From contig NZ_JYKA01000005.1 in the NCBI RefSeq assembly GCF_001676875.1, positions 124,001 to 188,000 of the forward strand: DNA of 64,000 bases. Reading direction: 5' to 3'. The translations under genes and the position numbers were made by a program. The first letter of the stretch is position 1. Every line of letters begins with the position of its first letter. Below the pieces are notes generated by a model. It was not told where the DNA came from. It searched no databases and saw only the letters and a list, made by a program, of their open reading frames with translations. Of the stretch, positions 20,678 to 30,315 are shown piece after piece. This DNA is from Chromobacterium subtsugae (GTDB lineage Bacteria; Pseudomonadota; Gammaproteobacteria; Burkholderiales; Chromobacteriaceae).

Positions 20678-22846
20678 ATGACCATCACATTGCAACGATC
20701 GACCTCCTGCCCGGACCTGTCTGCGGCCGCCGCGCGGGAGCCGGGGCCGCAAACCCCGCTGGCCGGCAGGATGCGCGGCGCCGCCGCCGCGCCGGCGGTG
20801 GGGCTGGAGGGTTTCAAGGCCGACTTCGCCAACCGCAGCCTGGAGGCGCTGTTCGGCCAGTCCAGCCAACCGGAGCGGCTGCGCCAGTTGTACCAGTCCT
20901 CCGCCAATGCCTATGCCAAGCTGGAAATCGCCGAATTCGCCAAAGTGTTCCACCGGTTGGCGCAAAGTCCGGATTTGAGCGAGGAAGCCCGGGCCGCGCT
21001 GGACGGGCAGGCGCGGCAATACGCCGCGCAGATTCTCAAGGACGGCCTGGGCGAGCGTTCGGCTTTCGGGCCGTGGACGCCGAAAACCGCCAAGGGCTAC
21101 CAGCTGCGCGCCCGGCTGGAGCATCAGCTGGCGCAATTCGCCGCGCTGCGGCTGGGGGGTGACGCCGCCCGGCTGGGAGCCGATTTCATGAACCGGGAGG
21201 TGCTGCCTTTCGTGCGGCAATACCTGGAGCACCAACTGGCGGGCAAGCTGGACGAAGCCTGCGTGCGTGAACTGACCGGCGTGTTCGACCGCGCCGCGCA
21301 TCAGGCTTTCGAAGCCTTGCGGCAAGGCCGCGACGAGCTGGTGCAGCTGCACGGGCTGGGGGTGGGCAAGCTGGCGCGCGATCTGGACACGGTGGCAGTG
21401 CTGCCGCTGCTGATGCGCAATGTGCTGGCGCAGCTGCAGCCGCCGGCCGAGGGAAGGGCCGATCCGGCCAGCCCGGCCGCTGATGACGGCGCGGCGAAGC
21501 CGGAGGCGGCCGGCGGCGTCCACATCCGCATCGGCGACATCCATATCGACAATAGCCGGCACATAGACAACAGCCGCCATATCGACAACAGCCGGCGCGG
21601 CCGCGGCGCGCCGACGCCGCTGTCCCTGGCGCTCAAGCTGCGGCGCGATCCGGGCGGCGACGGCAAGGCGCGGGCCGAGCCGGCTGCATCCGGCAAGCCG
21701 CCGCCGCCGGCCGCCAGCCTGGCGCGTGATGCCGCCGTCCAGACCCATCCGGCAGCCGCTGAGCCCGCGCCGCCCAATCCGGCCCAGGCCGATGGCCACG
21801 GTCAGGCGGCGCCATTCCCGGCCTGGCGCAGCTATTACCCGGAAGCGGTGCTGCGCTCCATCGGTTTTCAAAGCCGGGACGACGCTCACCCGGCGGCAAG
21901 GGCGTTGGTGGCGGACATGCGCAGCGCGCTAAGGCTGGATGCCGCCAGCGAGATGGACCCGCATTCGCCGTTCGCCGCGCTGGCGCGCGCGCGCGACGCG
22001 GCATTGCGCGAAGCGCCGGGCGAGGCGCGGCAGCCATATGAAGCGCCTGTCGATGCTGCGCAGTGGGCGGTGCTGAAGCAGGGGCTTAACCGGCACCCGC
22101 AAAGCGAGCAGCTGCGCGGCCAGGTGCGCCGGCTGGCGCGCTTGACCAATCTCGCGCGCGGCGAATGGCCGCAAGACAGCGCGGTGCAGCGGTTGCTGCA
22201 GTGGGGGCTGGCGGCCATGCCGGCTGCCGGACCCGCCCCGGACCTGCCGCCGGGGCCGCCTCCGGACGCCGGCCCATCCATATCGACCCAGGATGGCGCG
22301 CCGTTCGCCGGCATCGCGCTGCGTGGCGCCGCGCCGCGCCTGCCCGCCGCCGACTACCTGCGCGGCTACCCGTTTCGCAGCGATCCGCAAGCGCCGGCGC
22401 TGCTGTTGATGAGCGCGCTGCGCGAAGCGCTGGAGGCGGACCCGGCCACGCCGTGGCCGCTCCGGCGCGAATTCGACCGCAGCCGCGACGAGCTGCTGCC
22501 GCGCGCGCAGCTGGACCAGCGCCGGGCCTTGCAACGCTTCGCCGACGGCGACGCCGCGGTAGCGCCCAGGCTGGGCCAACTGCTGTCCTTGCTGGACGCC
22601 CATCCGCGGCGGCAGGCGTTGGTCGATCTGGGCAGGCGGCTGGCGCGCGAAACGGCGCTGCTGCCGCGCGGCGAGCCGGCCAACCCGCTGGTGGCGCAGT
22701 TGCTGGCCGGACTGGGGCTGGACGCCGCGGAAGAAGCGAGACGGCGCGAGCCCGCCACGCCGGCGTCCACGGTGGTCCTCACCGTAGACGGCCAGCATCT
22801 GGACGCCGCCGCCATTCGGGAGCGCAGCCGTGCCGCGCGCGATTGA
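20678..22846 (+). CDS. sipA: SipA-like T3SS effector
   Basis: 722-residue effector in the position of sipA (Salmonella SipA 685, an actin-binding and bundling effector). The N-terminal 250 residues are helical, as in the SipA chaperone-binding/export domain. A Gly/Pro/Ala-rich linker with three tandem HIDNSR hexapeptides (residues 289-306) follows, then a helical C-terminal half (about 380-700) that would correspond to the actin-binding part. InvB is the likely chaperone. Sequence similarity to SipA is judged from organisation rather than from strong motifs, so an unrelated effector at this position is possible. Confidence 0.75.
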   Translation: MTITLQRSTSCPDLSAAAAREPGPQTPLAGRMRGAAAAPAVGLEGFKADFANRSLEALFGQSSQPERLRQLYQSSANAYAKLEIAEFAKVFHRLAQSPDLSEEARAALDGQARQYAAQILKDGLGERSAFGPWTPKTAKGYQLRARLEHQLAQFAALRLGGDAARLGADFMNREVLPFVRQYLEHQLAGKLDEACVRELTGVFDRAAHQAFEALRQGRDELVQLHGLGVGKLARDLDTVAVLPLLMRNVLAQLQPPAEGRADPASPAADDGAAKPEAAGGVHIRIGDIHIDNSRHIDNSRHIDNSRRGRGAPTPLSLALKLRRDPGGDGKARAEPAASGKPPPPAASLARDAAVQTHPAAAEPAPPNPAQADGHGQAAPFPAWRSYYPEAVLRSIGFQSRDDAHPAARALVADMRSALRLDAASEMDPHSPFAALARARDAALREAPGEARQPYEAPVDAAQWAVLKQGLNRHPQSEQLRGQVRRLARLTNLARGEWPQDSAVQRLLQWGLAAMPAAGPAPDLPPGPPPDAGPSISTQDGAPFAGIALRGAAPRLPAADYLRGYPFRSDPQAPALLLMSALREALEADPATPWPLRREFDRSRDELLPRAQLDQRRALQRFADGDAAVAPRLGQLLSLLDAHPRRQALVDLGRRLARETALLPRGEPANPLVAQLLAGLGLDAAEEARRREPATPASTVVLTVDGQHLDAAAIRERSRAARD
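21542..21595 (+). repeat. Three tandem 18-bp repeats inside sipA (HIDNSR x3)
   Basis: Units 21542-21559, 21560-21577 and 21578-21595 encode the same hexapeptide His-Ile-Asp-Asn-Ser-Arg and differ only at silent positions. The copy number could vary by slippage. The repeat lies in the linker between the export domain and the C-terminal half. Confidence 0.9.
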
Positions 22847-23069
22847 GGCCAGGGTGCTGGCGGTGCTGGGCGCCAGCCTGGGGGCGGAGGTGGGCCGGAT
22901 CCAGCCCGCGTCGCGGCTGGTGGACGATTTGTGCGCCGATTCGCTGGAGCTGCTCGACATGGTGATGATGCTGAACGACGAGTTCGGCATCGAGATCGGC
23001 GTCGAGGACATCGTCGGCATCCGCACCGTCGCCGATGTCGAGGCCGCGGTGGCGCGCCGCCTAGCCTAG
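22830..23069 (+). CDS. iacP: Acyl carrier protein IacP of the T3SS locus
   Basis: 79-residue acyl carrier protein with the phosphopantetheine site D37-S38-L39-E40 (CADSLELLD). In Salmonella IacP sits at the end of the sip operon and affects effector secretion and virulence. The start is GTG 22830 inside the end of sipA, preceded by GGGAG. The stop overlaps the 3' end of the convergent sensor kinase gene by 9 bases. Length fits IacP (82). Confidence 0.9.
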   Translation: MPRAIEARVLAVLGASLGAEVGRIQPASRLVDDLCADSLELLDMVMMLNDEFGIEIGVEDIVGIRTVADVEAAVARRLA

Positions 23070-25409
23070 CGCCTGCCGCAGCCGGGCTAGCTGTTCGCGC
23101 AGCGCGGCGTCGTCCTTTTGCGGCTGCCGCAGCAAGGCTTCCATCTGCCGCGCGGCATCGGCCAGCTCGGCGTGGCCGGTGGACAGCGCCGCGCCGCCCA
23201 GCCGATGCGCGTGGTGGATGGCGACCGGCCAGTCGCGCGCCTGCAGCGCCTGTTCCAGCAGCTGGGCGTCTTCCCCGCAACTGCTGCGGAATATCCGTTG
23301 CAGGTCGGCGTCGGACGAGGCCGTAGCATCGGCTTGTTCCTCTGGCGAGGCGGCGGGAGTTTCCAGCCACAGCGCCAGGATCTGCCGCAGCTGCTCCAGC
23401 CGCAGCGGCTTGGACAGGCAGCTGTCCATGCCGCTTTCCAGGCAGCGTTGCTGGTGCGCGATGCCGGTGGTGGCGGAAATGGCGACGATGGGCAGATGGG
23501 GCGGCGGCTGCAGCGCCGGATGGGCGCGCAGCCGCTGAGCCAGCTCGTAGCCGCTGATGCCGGGCAGGTCGCAATCGAGCAGCACCATGGCGAAACGCTG
23601 GCCTCGCGCCAGCAGCGCCAGCGCGGCGGGCGCGTCCTCCGCCATTTCGGCGCGGTAGCCCAGCTCCCGCAGTTGCTGGGCGATGACGAAGCGGTTGGCC
23701 GGCTGGTCTTCCACTACCAGGACCGCGGCGCTTGGCGACGCCGGCTGCGAAGGCGGGGCGGCGTCGATGTCCGCCGGCTTGGCGGCGGGCTGCGGCAGGC
23801 AGTCCACCGGCAGGCGCAGGGTCATAGTGGTGCCTAGCCCCGGCAAGCTGGACAGCGTGATGCTGCCGGCCATCAACTCCACCAATTGGCGGCAGATCGC
23901 CAGCCCCAGGCCGGAGCCGCCGTAGCGGCGCGTGGTGTCGTCGGCCTGGGAAAAGGCGGAAAACAGCCGGTATTGCTGTTCCGGCTCGATGCCGATGCCC
24001 GTGTCCTGCACTGTCACCAGCAACGCGCCGCTTTCTCCTTCCGCCAGCCGCAGATCCACTCGCAGCAGCACCTCGCCCTGGTGGGTGAACTTCACCGCGT
24101 TGCTCAGCAGATTGCTCAGGATCTGGCGCATGCGCACCGGGTCCAGCAGCAGCGGGCGCTCCAGTCCGCTCAACTGCACCGTCAGTTTCAAGCCCTTTTT
24201 TTCCGCGCAGGGGCGGTAGACGGCGGCCACGCTGCCGGCCAGCGCCGCCATGTCGGTGGCCACCGGCTCCAGCGCCAGCTTGCGCGCGTCCAGCTTGGAG
24301 ATGTCCAGCACATTGTCCAGCAGCTCCAGCAGGTTCACCGCCGAGGCGTTGGCCAGCGCCGCCAGCTCTTGTTCGCGCGGCGGCAGCGCGGCGCGCCGCA
24401 GCAGCTCCACCGATGCCAGGATGGCGTTCATCGGCGTGCGGATTTCATGGCTCATCACCGCCAGAAACAGCGATTTTTCCGCCTCGCTGCGCTGGGCGGC
24501 GCGCTGGGCGGCGCGGGCCCGCTGGGCCAGCAGCGCCAGCGCCAGCAAGCCGGCGGCCAGCGCGCTGAGCTCGAAAGCGTAGTAGCGGGCGATGGAGCCC
24601 CACGACGGCATGCCGTAGTCGGTGGTGCGCAGCCAGGTGTATAGGATGGCGTCGGTGTCCTCGGCGGTGAGCTGGCCCAGCGATTTATCGATGATGTCGC
24701 GCAGCATGGGCTGGCGCAGGTTGACCGCCATCGATACCAGCCGCGGCATTTCGCTGACGCTGCCGGCGATGTGCAGCGTGCCGTAATAACGGCGCTGGAT
24801 CACCGCCTGCAAGGTGGCGTCCAGGCCCACGGCGGCGTAGGCGCGGTCTTCCGCCACCGCGTCCAACGCGGCCAGCGGCGTGGCCGTCGGCACGATGCGG
24901 ATGTCGGGGTAGTACTGGCGCAGGAAGTATTCGTAGGGGTCGCCTTGCTCCACCGCGACGGTCTTGCCGCTGAGTTTGGCCGGGTCGAACACGATGGGCT
25001 TGTCCGGCCGGGTGACCAGCAGGGTGCTGCCGGAGAAATAGGGGTCGGTGAACAGCATCTGCTGATTGAACGGCGCGGGAATCAGCTTGGGCGAGGTGGC
25101 GGTGAGCAGGTCCAGCTTGCCCTGCAGCATCATGGTCATCGCCTGGAAGCGGTTTTGCACCGGCACCAGTTGGAAGCGGATGCCGCTGATGTCGCCTATT
25201 CGTTGCAGGTACTCCTGGGTCAGGCCCTTGTGCTCGCCTTGCTCCAGATATTCGATGGGCCAGCCGTGCGGGTCTATCGCGTAGCGCACCACCGGGTGGC
25301 GCGCCAGCCAGGCGCGCTCGGCCGGATTGAACGGGCTGGCCAGGCTTTGGCCGTGGTCCAGCAGCAGGGCGGCGGCCAGCCACGCCGCCAGCCGGGCGGT
25401 GGATTTCAT
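23061..25409 (-). CDS. BvgS/EvgS-like hybrid sensor histidine kinase
   Basis: 782-residue unorthodox kinase. Order: signal peptide (1-24), one periplasmic solute-binding-type domain (SBP_bac_3/Venus flytrap, about 35-255), a membrane helix (about 285-305), HisKA with SHEIRTP, HATPase (NAVKFT, GGSGLGLAI), a receiver domain with the VLLDCD aspartate, and a C-terminal Hpt domain with AHRLGGAA. This is a full four-step phosphorelay. Classical BvgS has two flytrap domains and a PAS domain; here there is one and no PAS. Its start overlaps the stop of the regulator gene 25406-26107. Its ligand is unknown; lying next to the T3SS it may control it. Confidence 0.9.
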   Translation of the reverse strand: MKSTARLAAWLAAALLLDHGQSLASPFNPAERAWLARHPVVRYAIDPHGWPIEYLEQGEHKGLTQEYLQRIGDISGIRFQLVPVQNRFQAMTMMLQGKLDLLTATSPKLIPAPFNQQMLFTDPYFSGSTLLVTRPDKPIVFDPAKLSGKTVAVEQGDPYEYFLRQYYPDIRIVPTATPLAALDAVAEDRAYAAVGLDATLQAVIQRRYYGTLHIAGSVSEMPRLVSMAVNLRQPMLRDIIDKSLGQLTAEDTDAILYTWLRTTDYGMPSWGSIARYYAFELSALAAGLLALALLAQRARAAQRAAQRSEAEKSLFLAVMSHEIRTPMNAILASVELLRRAALPPREQELAALANASAVNLLELLDNVLDISKLDARKLALEPVATDMAALAGSVAAVYRPCAEKKGLKLTVQLSGLERPLLLDPVRMRQILSNLLSNAVKFTHQGEVLLRVDLRLAEGESGALLVTVQDTGIGIEPEQQYRLFSAFSQADDTTRRYGGSGLGLAICRQLVELMAGSITLSSLPGLGTTMTLRLPVDCLPQPAAKPADIDAAPPSQPASPSAAVLVVEDQPANRFVIAQQLRELGYRAEMAEDAPAALALLARGQRFAMVLLDCDLPGISGYELAQRLRAHPALQPPPHLPIVAISATTGIAHQQRCLESGMDSCLSKPLRLEQLRQILALWLETPAASPEEQADATASSDADLQRIFRSSCGEDAQLLEQALQARDWPVAIHHAHRLGGAALSTGHAELADAARQMEALLRQPQKDDAALREQLARLRQALG

Positions 25410-26107
25410 TTTTCCTCCAGACGCTGCTGCAGCTGGAACAGCTCGTTGTCGCGCCGCAGGCCCAGCTTTTTCAACGCCGACTGCTTCTGGTTGCTGATGG
25501 TTTTGACGCTGCGCGAGAACTTGGCGGCGATATCGCTCACCGACAGTCCGTGCAGGCAGCAGCGCAGCACTTCGCGCTCGCGCGGCGACAGGTCGGGGTG
25601 GTCCAGCAGGGTGGGGCTTGCTCCTTGCGGCGCGTCCGATGCCTCCAGCCGGGCATGCAATTCGCGCGACATCTCCGGGCTGAGGTAGTCGCGCCCGTCC
25701 GCCAGCGCGCGGATCGCCGCCACCAGTTCGTCCAGCCCCTGCTCCTTGCCGATGAAACCATGGGCGCCGCCGCGCAGGGCCAGCGCCACCGTGGCGGGCG
25801 TGTAGTAGGCGGACATCACCAGCAGCCGCAGCCGCGGAAAGCGTATCCGCAGCGCGCGGATCAGGTTGAGGCCGTCGATGTCGTCGGGGCGCAGCGCGTA
25901 GTCGATCACCACCACGTCGGTTTCCGCTGCCAGCCCGCCGGCCAGCGCCTGCATCAGCTGGCTGCTGGCGGTGAAGCTGCCGGCCACGCGCAGGCCGGCC
26001 ACGCCGGCCAGGTGGCCGCTCAGGCCGTGCAGGATCATCAGGTGGTCGTCCAGCAAGGCGACGCGAATCGGGTGGGGCAGGGCGATGGAGATTTTGCTGT
26101 CGGACAT
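25406..26107 (-). CDS. NarL/FixJ-family response regulator (BvgA/EvgA-like)
   Basis: 233-residue two-domain regulator: receiver domain (about 10-130; DDH acidic pair, VVIDYA phospho-aspartate, K near 118) and a C-terminal LuxR-type helix-turn-helix (LSPREREVLRCCLHGLSVSD to SRSVKTISNQKQ). It is the cognate partner of the overlapping kinase. ATG 26107 has GGGAA with 6-base spacing; a GTG four codons upstream is possible. BvgA/EvgA-type regulators activate virulence or acid-response genes. Confidence 0.92.
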   Translation of the reverse strand: MSDSKISIALPHPIRVALLDDHLMILHGLSGHLAGVAGLRVAGSFTASSQLMQALAGGLAAETDVVVIDYALRPDDIDGLNLIRALRIRFPRLRLLVMSAYYTPATVALALRGGAHGFIGKEQGLDELVAAIRALADGRDYLSPEMSRELHARLEASDAPQGASPTLLDHPDLSPREREVLRCCLHGLSVSDIAAKFSRSVKTISNQKQSALKKLGLRRDNELFQLQQRLEEK

Positions 26108-26370
26108 GGCGTTTCCCACGGATGCTCGCCGCAGGGCCGGGCGCGGCCCCGCCGCTCTTTATTGTTGATTATGCATGCCGCCGGAGAAAGGGCGGCATGG
26201 CTGTTTTTGTCACGGCGAGCGCGCGTAAGCGCATTCCCCCTGCAATGATTCTACCCGGCGGGGGAGCGGAGCTACAGGCTTATGTCGATGCCGACAATGA
26301 TTTATGCTTTTGATTTTATTTTTGTTTCTTTTGAATGCCAAAGGCCTTTTGCCTGACCGGCCAGGCGTAG

Positions 26371-29001
26371 CTATTCTTCGCAAAGCGCCTGCAAAGACGA
26401 CAGCTCTCCTTGCCTGACCAATTGGCGCAGCCGCTCGATGAAATCCTGGCAGCGCAGGTTGTCCTGGGCAATGTGTTCGGCCCAATCCAGCAGATCCGTC
26501 ATGGCGCCAAGGCTAATCAGCCGGCGGGCTTCTTCCAGCTGGCTGGCATCCGGCCGCTGGGCATGGCTAGCGTCGGGCGGCGTCTCGGCGAAAGGTGGGC
26601 CGCCTAGTTGCAACAAGCTGGCCAAAGTATTGCGCAGTTCCGCCAGGTTGATCGGTTTGAGCAGGCTGGCGTCGTAGCTCTGCGGCCCTATCGGTTGCGG
26701 CAGCGCGGAAATGGCCACCACCGGCACGCCGGGCAGCCGTTGGCGCGCTTCGGCCAGTACCGCCAGTCCGTTGGCGCCGGGCATCATGTGATCGGTCAGT
26801 ATCAAATCGGGCGAGGAGCTCAGTCGCTGCATTTTCCGGATCAGTTCCAAGCCATTTTCCGAAGCGTCCACGGCAAAACCCTGGCCCGTCAGCTCATCGG
26901 CCAGCAAGCGTCGGATGTCGGGCGTATCTTCCGCCAGCCAGACCGTTTTGCCTTTTCCGTCTATCTGCGGCAGCACGCCCAGCGCATCCGGCCTGCAATA
27001 GCTGTCCATGTCCGCCTCGGACAAGGAGGGCGCCGTCAGCGTGATCTTGACCGCGGTGCCGGCCCCCGGCGCGCTGTCGATCTGCAGAGCGCCGCCCATG
27101 CGCTCCACCCATTGCTTGACGATGGACAGGCCAAGGCCGATGCCGGGCTGGGAGCGCGCCTGGCTCAGCCGCAGGAACGGTTCGAAAATGCGCCGCTGGT
27201 CCTCAACGGCAATGCCGCAGCCCGAGTCCTTCACCGTAAGCGACAGCTTGCCAGGCTGCCCGGCAAGATGCCGACGGTAATCGACGGCGAGAATGATAAG
27301 GCCCGACTGGGTAAACTTATTGGCATTGTCCAGAAGATTGCCCAATAGCTGGCGCACGCGCTTGCCATCCAGCTCCAACACCGGGGGCAACTCCGCGCCC
27401 GCCTCCAGCAGGAAACGGTTGCCCTTTTTCATCGAGAGGCTCTCGTGTTCCTGCGCAATCGCTTGAAGCAGCGCATGGATGTAAACCGGCTCTTTCTTCA
27501 CCGCGTTAGGCGAGGCACCGGCCGCGTAGTCGATCAGATCATTGATCATTTGCAGCATATGGGTGGCGCTGCGGCGGATGATGCCGCCGCGCTCGGCATC
27601 GCTGTGGCCGCCGGCCTGAATCAGGTCGGCAAAGCCGATGATGGACGTGAGCGGCGTGCGCAGATCATGGCTGACGCGGGCCAGAAAGTCCGATTTGGCG
27701 CGGTTGGCTTCGCCGGCGGCGATCAAGGCGCCCTGCAACTCCCGCGTGCGCTCGTCCACTGCGTCCTGCAGACGCTCCTGCTCTTTTAAACGAGCATCCA
27801 GCAAGGCATCCTGAGCTTGCTGCTTTTCCAGCCGCAACTGCCGTTGGCGGCGAATGTTGACGGCCAGCAGCAGCAGGATGATGGACAGATTGCCCCAGAT
27901 GATTTCCGCCCCGCCAATCATGGATTCGGACAGCAGGCCAAACCCCACGGCCATTTTCAGAATGGCGCGGCTGCTGTACAGGCAGAAGGCCAGGAAAAAC
28001 AGCCTGGCCTCGCGCGAACCTTGCCGCCATCGGTGCAGGCAACTGCCAAAGATCAAAATCAGGCAGGGCACCAACAACCAGTTCAAGGCATAAATGAACA
28101 TGCTGTAGTCGCCAAAGGCAGTGCCCGCGGCGCAGACCGCCAGCCCGGACATGGATGCTCGGTATAGCCAGCGCCAGAGCGCGATGCCGCCGGCTTCGAT
28201 GAAGCGCATCATCAAGGCAAGCACAAACGCCACGACCAGGCAGGGCAGCACGCCAGTCATGCGTAAAACCGCATCGCCGCCGCCTTGCATCAGGTAGTAA
28301 TAGTGATATCCCTGGAAGGAAAGATCGGCCATTAAGACGCAAAACGCCATGCCCGCCAGCAGCAGCGAAATCCGGTCCCGACGCGCCAGACCCATGGCCA
28401 GCGTGTACAGGGCAATGGTGAGCATGGAGCCGACCAGCAGCATTTCCATGGCCAGCTGTCGGTCCTGGTTGGCGCGATAGGCCGTTTGCGTCCATAGCTC
28501 AGGCGAAATGCTGATGATGGAACGACTGCGGATGCGCAGGACAAAGCGGATGCTTTCACCCGGCGCCAAGGTGATGGGAAACACCGACAGCAGCGCGGGA
28601 ACGGGGTGCTGGGCCAGCGGAATGCGGGTGCCCGCCAGGATGGCCTGCTCCACCTGAACATGATGCGGCGGCAGCCGATAAAAACGGATGTCCTCCAGCC
28701 GGGACGAGCCGACGGAAAGCCAGCGCGTCACCGGCTGGCTGCCGCTATTGTCAAGCTGCCCTTGCAGCCAATAAGTGTCGGAAGAGAAGCCGGCTGTCAG
28801 CCGTTTGAGCGTGGCGGCCTGCCAGTTGGGGCTCGCGAGCGCCTGGGTAAGCGTCAAGCGCTTGCCCGGCTCCCGCATGATGTCCAGTTTTTCATTTGGC
28901 TGGACATGCTCGGGCGCGCCGGCCAAATCGACAGGGACGGCCGCCCCGGCCCAGCCGCAGCAGGCCAGCAGCAGCCAGAGCAAGCAGGCGCGCCAGATCA
29001 T
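26371..29001 (-). CDS. 7TMR-DISM hybrid sensor histidine kinase
   Basis: 876-residue membrane kinase. It has a signal sequence (1-20), an extracellular 7TMR-DISMED2-type beta-sandwich (about 25-165, a possible carbohydrate- or small-ligand-binding domain), seven membrane helices (about 185-385), a coiled coil, HisKA with SHDLRTPL, HATPase (LLDNANKFT, GIGLGLSIV) and a receiver domain with ILTDHMMPG. A 90-residue helical tail follows without a clear Hpt histidine. Its ATG overlaps the stop of the regulator gene 28998-29801, its evident partner. Confidence 0.9.
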   Translation of the reverse strand: MIWRACLLWLLLACCGWAGAAVPVDLAGAPEHVQPNEKLDIMREPGKRLTLTQALASPNWQAATLKRLTAGFSSDTYWLQGQLDNSGSQPVTRWLSVGSSRLEDIRFYRLPPHHVQVEQAILAGTRIPLAQHPVPALLSVFPITLAPGESIRFVLRIRSRSIISISPELWTQTAYRANQDRQLAMEMLLVGSMLTIALYTLAMGLARRDRISLLLAGMAFCVLMADLSFQGYHYYYLMQGGGDAVLRMTGVLPCLVVAFVLALMMRFIEAGGIALWRWLYRASMSGLAVCAAGTAFGDYSMFIYALNWLLVPCLILIFGSCLHRWRQGSREARLFFLAFCLYSSRAILKMAVGFGLLSESMIGGAEIIWGNLSIILLLLAVNIRRQRQLRLEKQQAQDALLDARLKEQERLQDAVDERTRELQGALIAAGEANRAKSDFLARVSHDLRTPLTSIIGFADLIQAGGHSDAERGGIIRRSATHMLQMINDLIDYAAGASPNAVKKEPVYIHALLQAIAQEHESLSMKKGNRFLLEAGAELPPVLELDGKRVRQLLGNLLDNANKFTQSGLIILAVDYRRHLAGQPGKLSLTVKDSGCGIAVEDQRRIFEPFLRLSQARSQPGIGLGLSIVKQWVERMGGALQIDSAPGAGTAVKITLTAPSLSEADMDSYCRPDALGVLPQIDGKGKTVWLAEDTPDIRRLLADELTGQGFAVDASENGLELIRKMQRLSSSPDLILTDHMMPGANGLAVLAEARQRLPGVPVVAISALPQPIGPQSYDASLLKPINLAELRNTLASLLQLGGPPFAETPPDASHAQRPDASQLEEARRLISLGAMTDLLDWAEHIAQDNLRCQDFIERLRQLVRQGELSSLQALCEE

Positions 29002-29801
29002 GCGCCCGCATCTCCGGCATGGCGCAGGCTGGTAGGCGGGCAGCCGAACCTGTCTTTGAACGCGGTGGAAAAATTGGCCGGGTTGCCATAGCCGGTGGCC
29101 TGCGCGATCGACTGCACCGGCAGGTCGGTTTCCACCAGCAAGCGCCGCGCCTCCTTCATCCGGGCCTCGCGCAGGAAATCGAACACCGTCATGCCCGCGC
29201 AGCTGCGAAAGGCCTGGTTCAGCCGCCGGGTGTTGGTGCCCACCGCCTGCGCCAAGCCGGCCAGCTCCGGCGTGACATCCAGCGCCGCCAGCAGCAACTT
29301 GCGAGCGGAGCGGTACAGCACCCCGTCCAGTCCGCCCGCCTTGGGTTCTTTGCTTTTATCTGCCGGCGCGGCCGGCGGCTGCGAGCAAGGCGGGGTCATC
29401 CGCAGATGGATGCACAAGCGCATCCGGACTTCCTCGAAATCAAAAGGCTTGGTGACGTAGTCCACCGCGCCGGCGGCCAAGCCTTCCACCCGTTCCTTGG
29501 GCAGTGCGGACGCGGTGAGAAACAGCAGCGGAATGGTGGAGGTTTGCTGATTGGCTTTCAGCAACCGGCAGGCGGTCAGCCCGTCGCATCGCGGCATGGA
29601 GATATCCATCAGGATCACATCCGGCTGCACTGCCTGCGCTTTGTGATAGCCATCCCGGCCATCCTCGCCGATGTAAAGGCGGCAACCGTGCCTTGACAAA
29701 AAATCCATCAGCAGCATGCGGTCCTGCGCATTGTCGTCGACGATCAGGACGCGCAGGCCACGAAGGCCTGCGTCGGGAGGTGCAGAAGCGATCTGATTCA
29801 T
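28998..29801 (-). CDS. Response regulator with receiver domain and AraC-type DNA-binding domain
   Basis: 267 residues: a receiver domain (about 14-130; VDDNAQD, VILMDISMP, TKPFD) joined to an AraC-type double helix-turn-helix (about 175-262; AGMTVFDFLREARMKEARRL, YGNPANFSTAFKDRFG). REC-AraC fusions are much rarer than NarL or OmpR types. It is transcribed divergently from the oxidase cluster starting at 30316, with 514 bases between, so control of that cluster is plausible but unproven. Confidence 0.9.
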   Translation of the reverse strand: MNQIASAPPDAGLRGLRVLIVDDNAQDRMLLMDFLSRHGCRLYIGEDGRDGYHKAQAVQPDVILMDISMPRCDGLTACRLLKANQQTSTIPLLFLTASALPKERVEGLAAGAVDYVTKPFDFEEVRMRLCIHLRMTPPCSQPPAAPADKSKEPKAGGLDGVLYRSARKLLLAALDVTPELAGLAQAVGTNTRRLNQAFRSCAGMTVFDFLREARMKEARRLLVETDLPVQSIAQATGYGNPANFSTAFKDRFGCPPTSLRHAGDAGA

Positions 29802-30315
29802 ACTTATTACTATGACATAGCTAGGCTGTGTGCGCCTAATTTAAAATGACAAATGAATTGTCTTTTGTTGGCGCAAGGAGAAATTAATATCCTTGCGGCA
29901 AATCTTTCCAGCCCTTGTGCAAAAGCGGCGTCTTCTGGCTTGGCTATGACTGGCATAGCATGTGATTGCATTGAAATGTTAAGCGCCATGCTTTGGCGTC
30001 TGGCGAAAATAAAACTGCGAAAGCCAGCATTGCCAAATTCAAGTCATGGCAAGTTGCATATCGCAGTGGACTGGCGGCAAGCGCATCCATGCCTGAATGG
30101 ATGGTAGGGCTGCTTGGATGTATAGGCGCACCGAAAATGCAGAAGGGTGTGCCTGCAAGGCATGAGGTGATTTTCTCGGCAGATGGGATCGAAGTAGATC
30201 CGCGCCTGATTGTATGGATTGAGTTCCACGGTTTGAGTATTTCTCACTTACTCTCTTTGCAGCTTGCTGGGTAGGCCGGCTGCGATCGTATTCTACGCAT
30301 TCATGGAGACATCCA
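29802..30315. promoter_or_regulatory. Divergent intergenic region between the REC-AraC system and the oxidase cluster
   Basis: 514 bases without a credible gene; short open frames here have no ribosome binding site and unlikely composition. It is much more AT-rich than the flanking kinase genes. A dyad at 29844-29866 (GACAA, 5 bases, TTGTC, extended by A/T pairs with one mismatch) could be a regulator site. GGAGAC at 30305-30310 is the ribosome binding site of the next gene. Promoters for both directions must lie here, but none could be fixed. Confidence 0.6.

Noticed and set aside
29853-30274. Short + strand open frames in the divergent intergenic region
   Set aside because: No ribosome binding site, AT-rich promoter-like sequence, no protein-like pattern.
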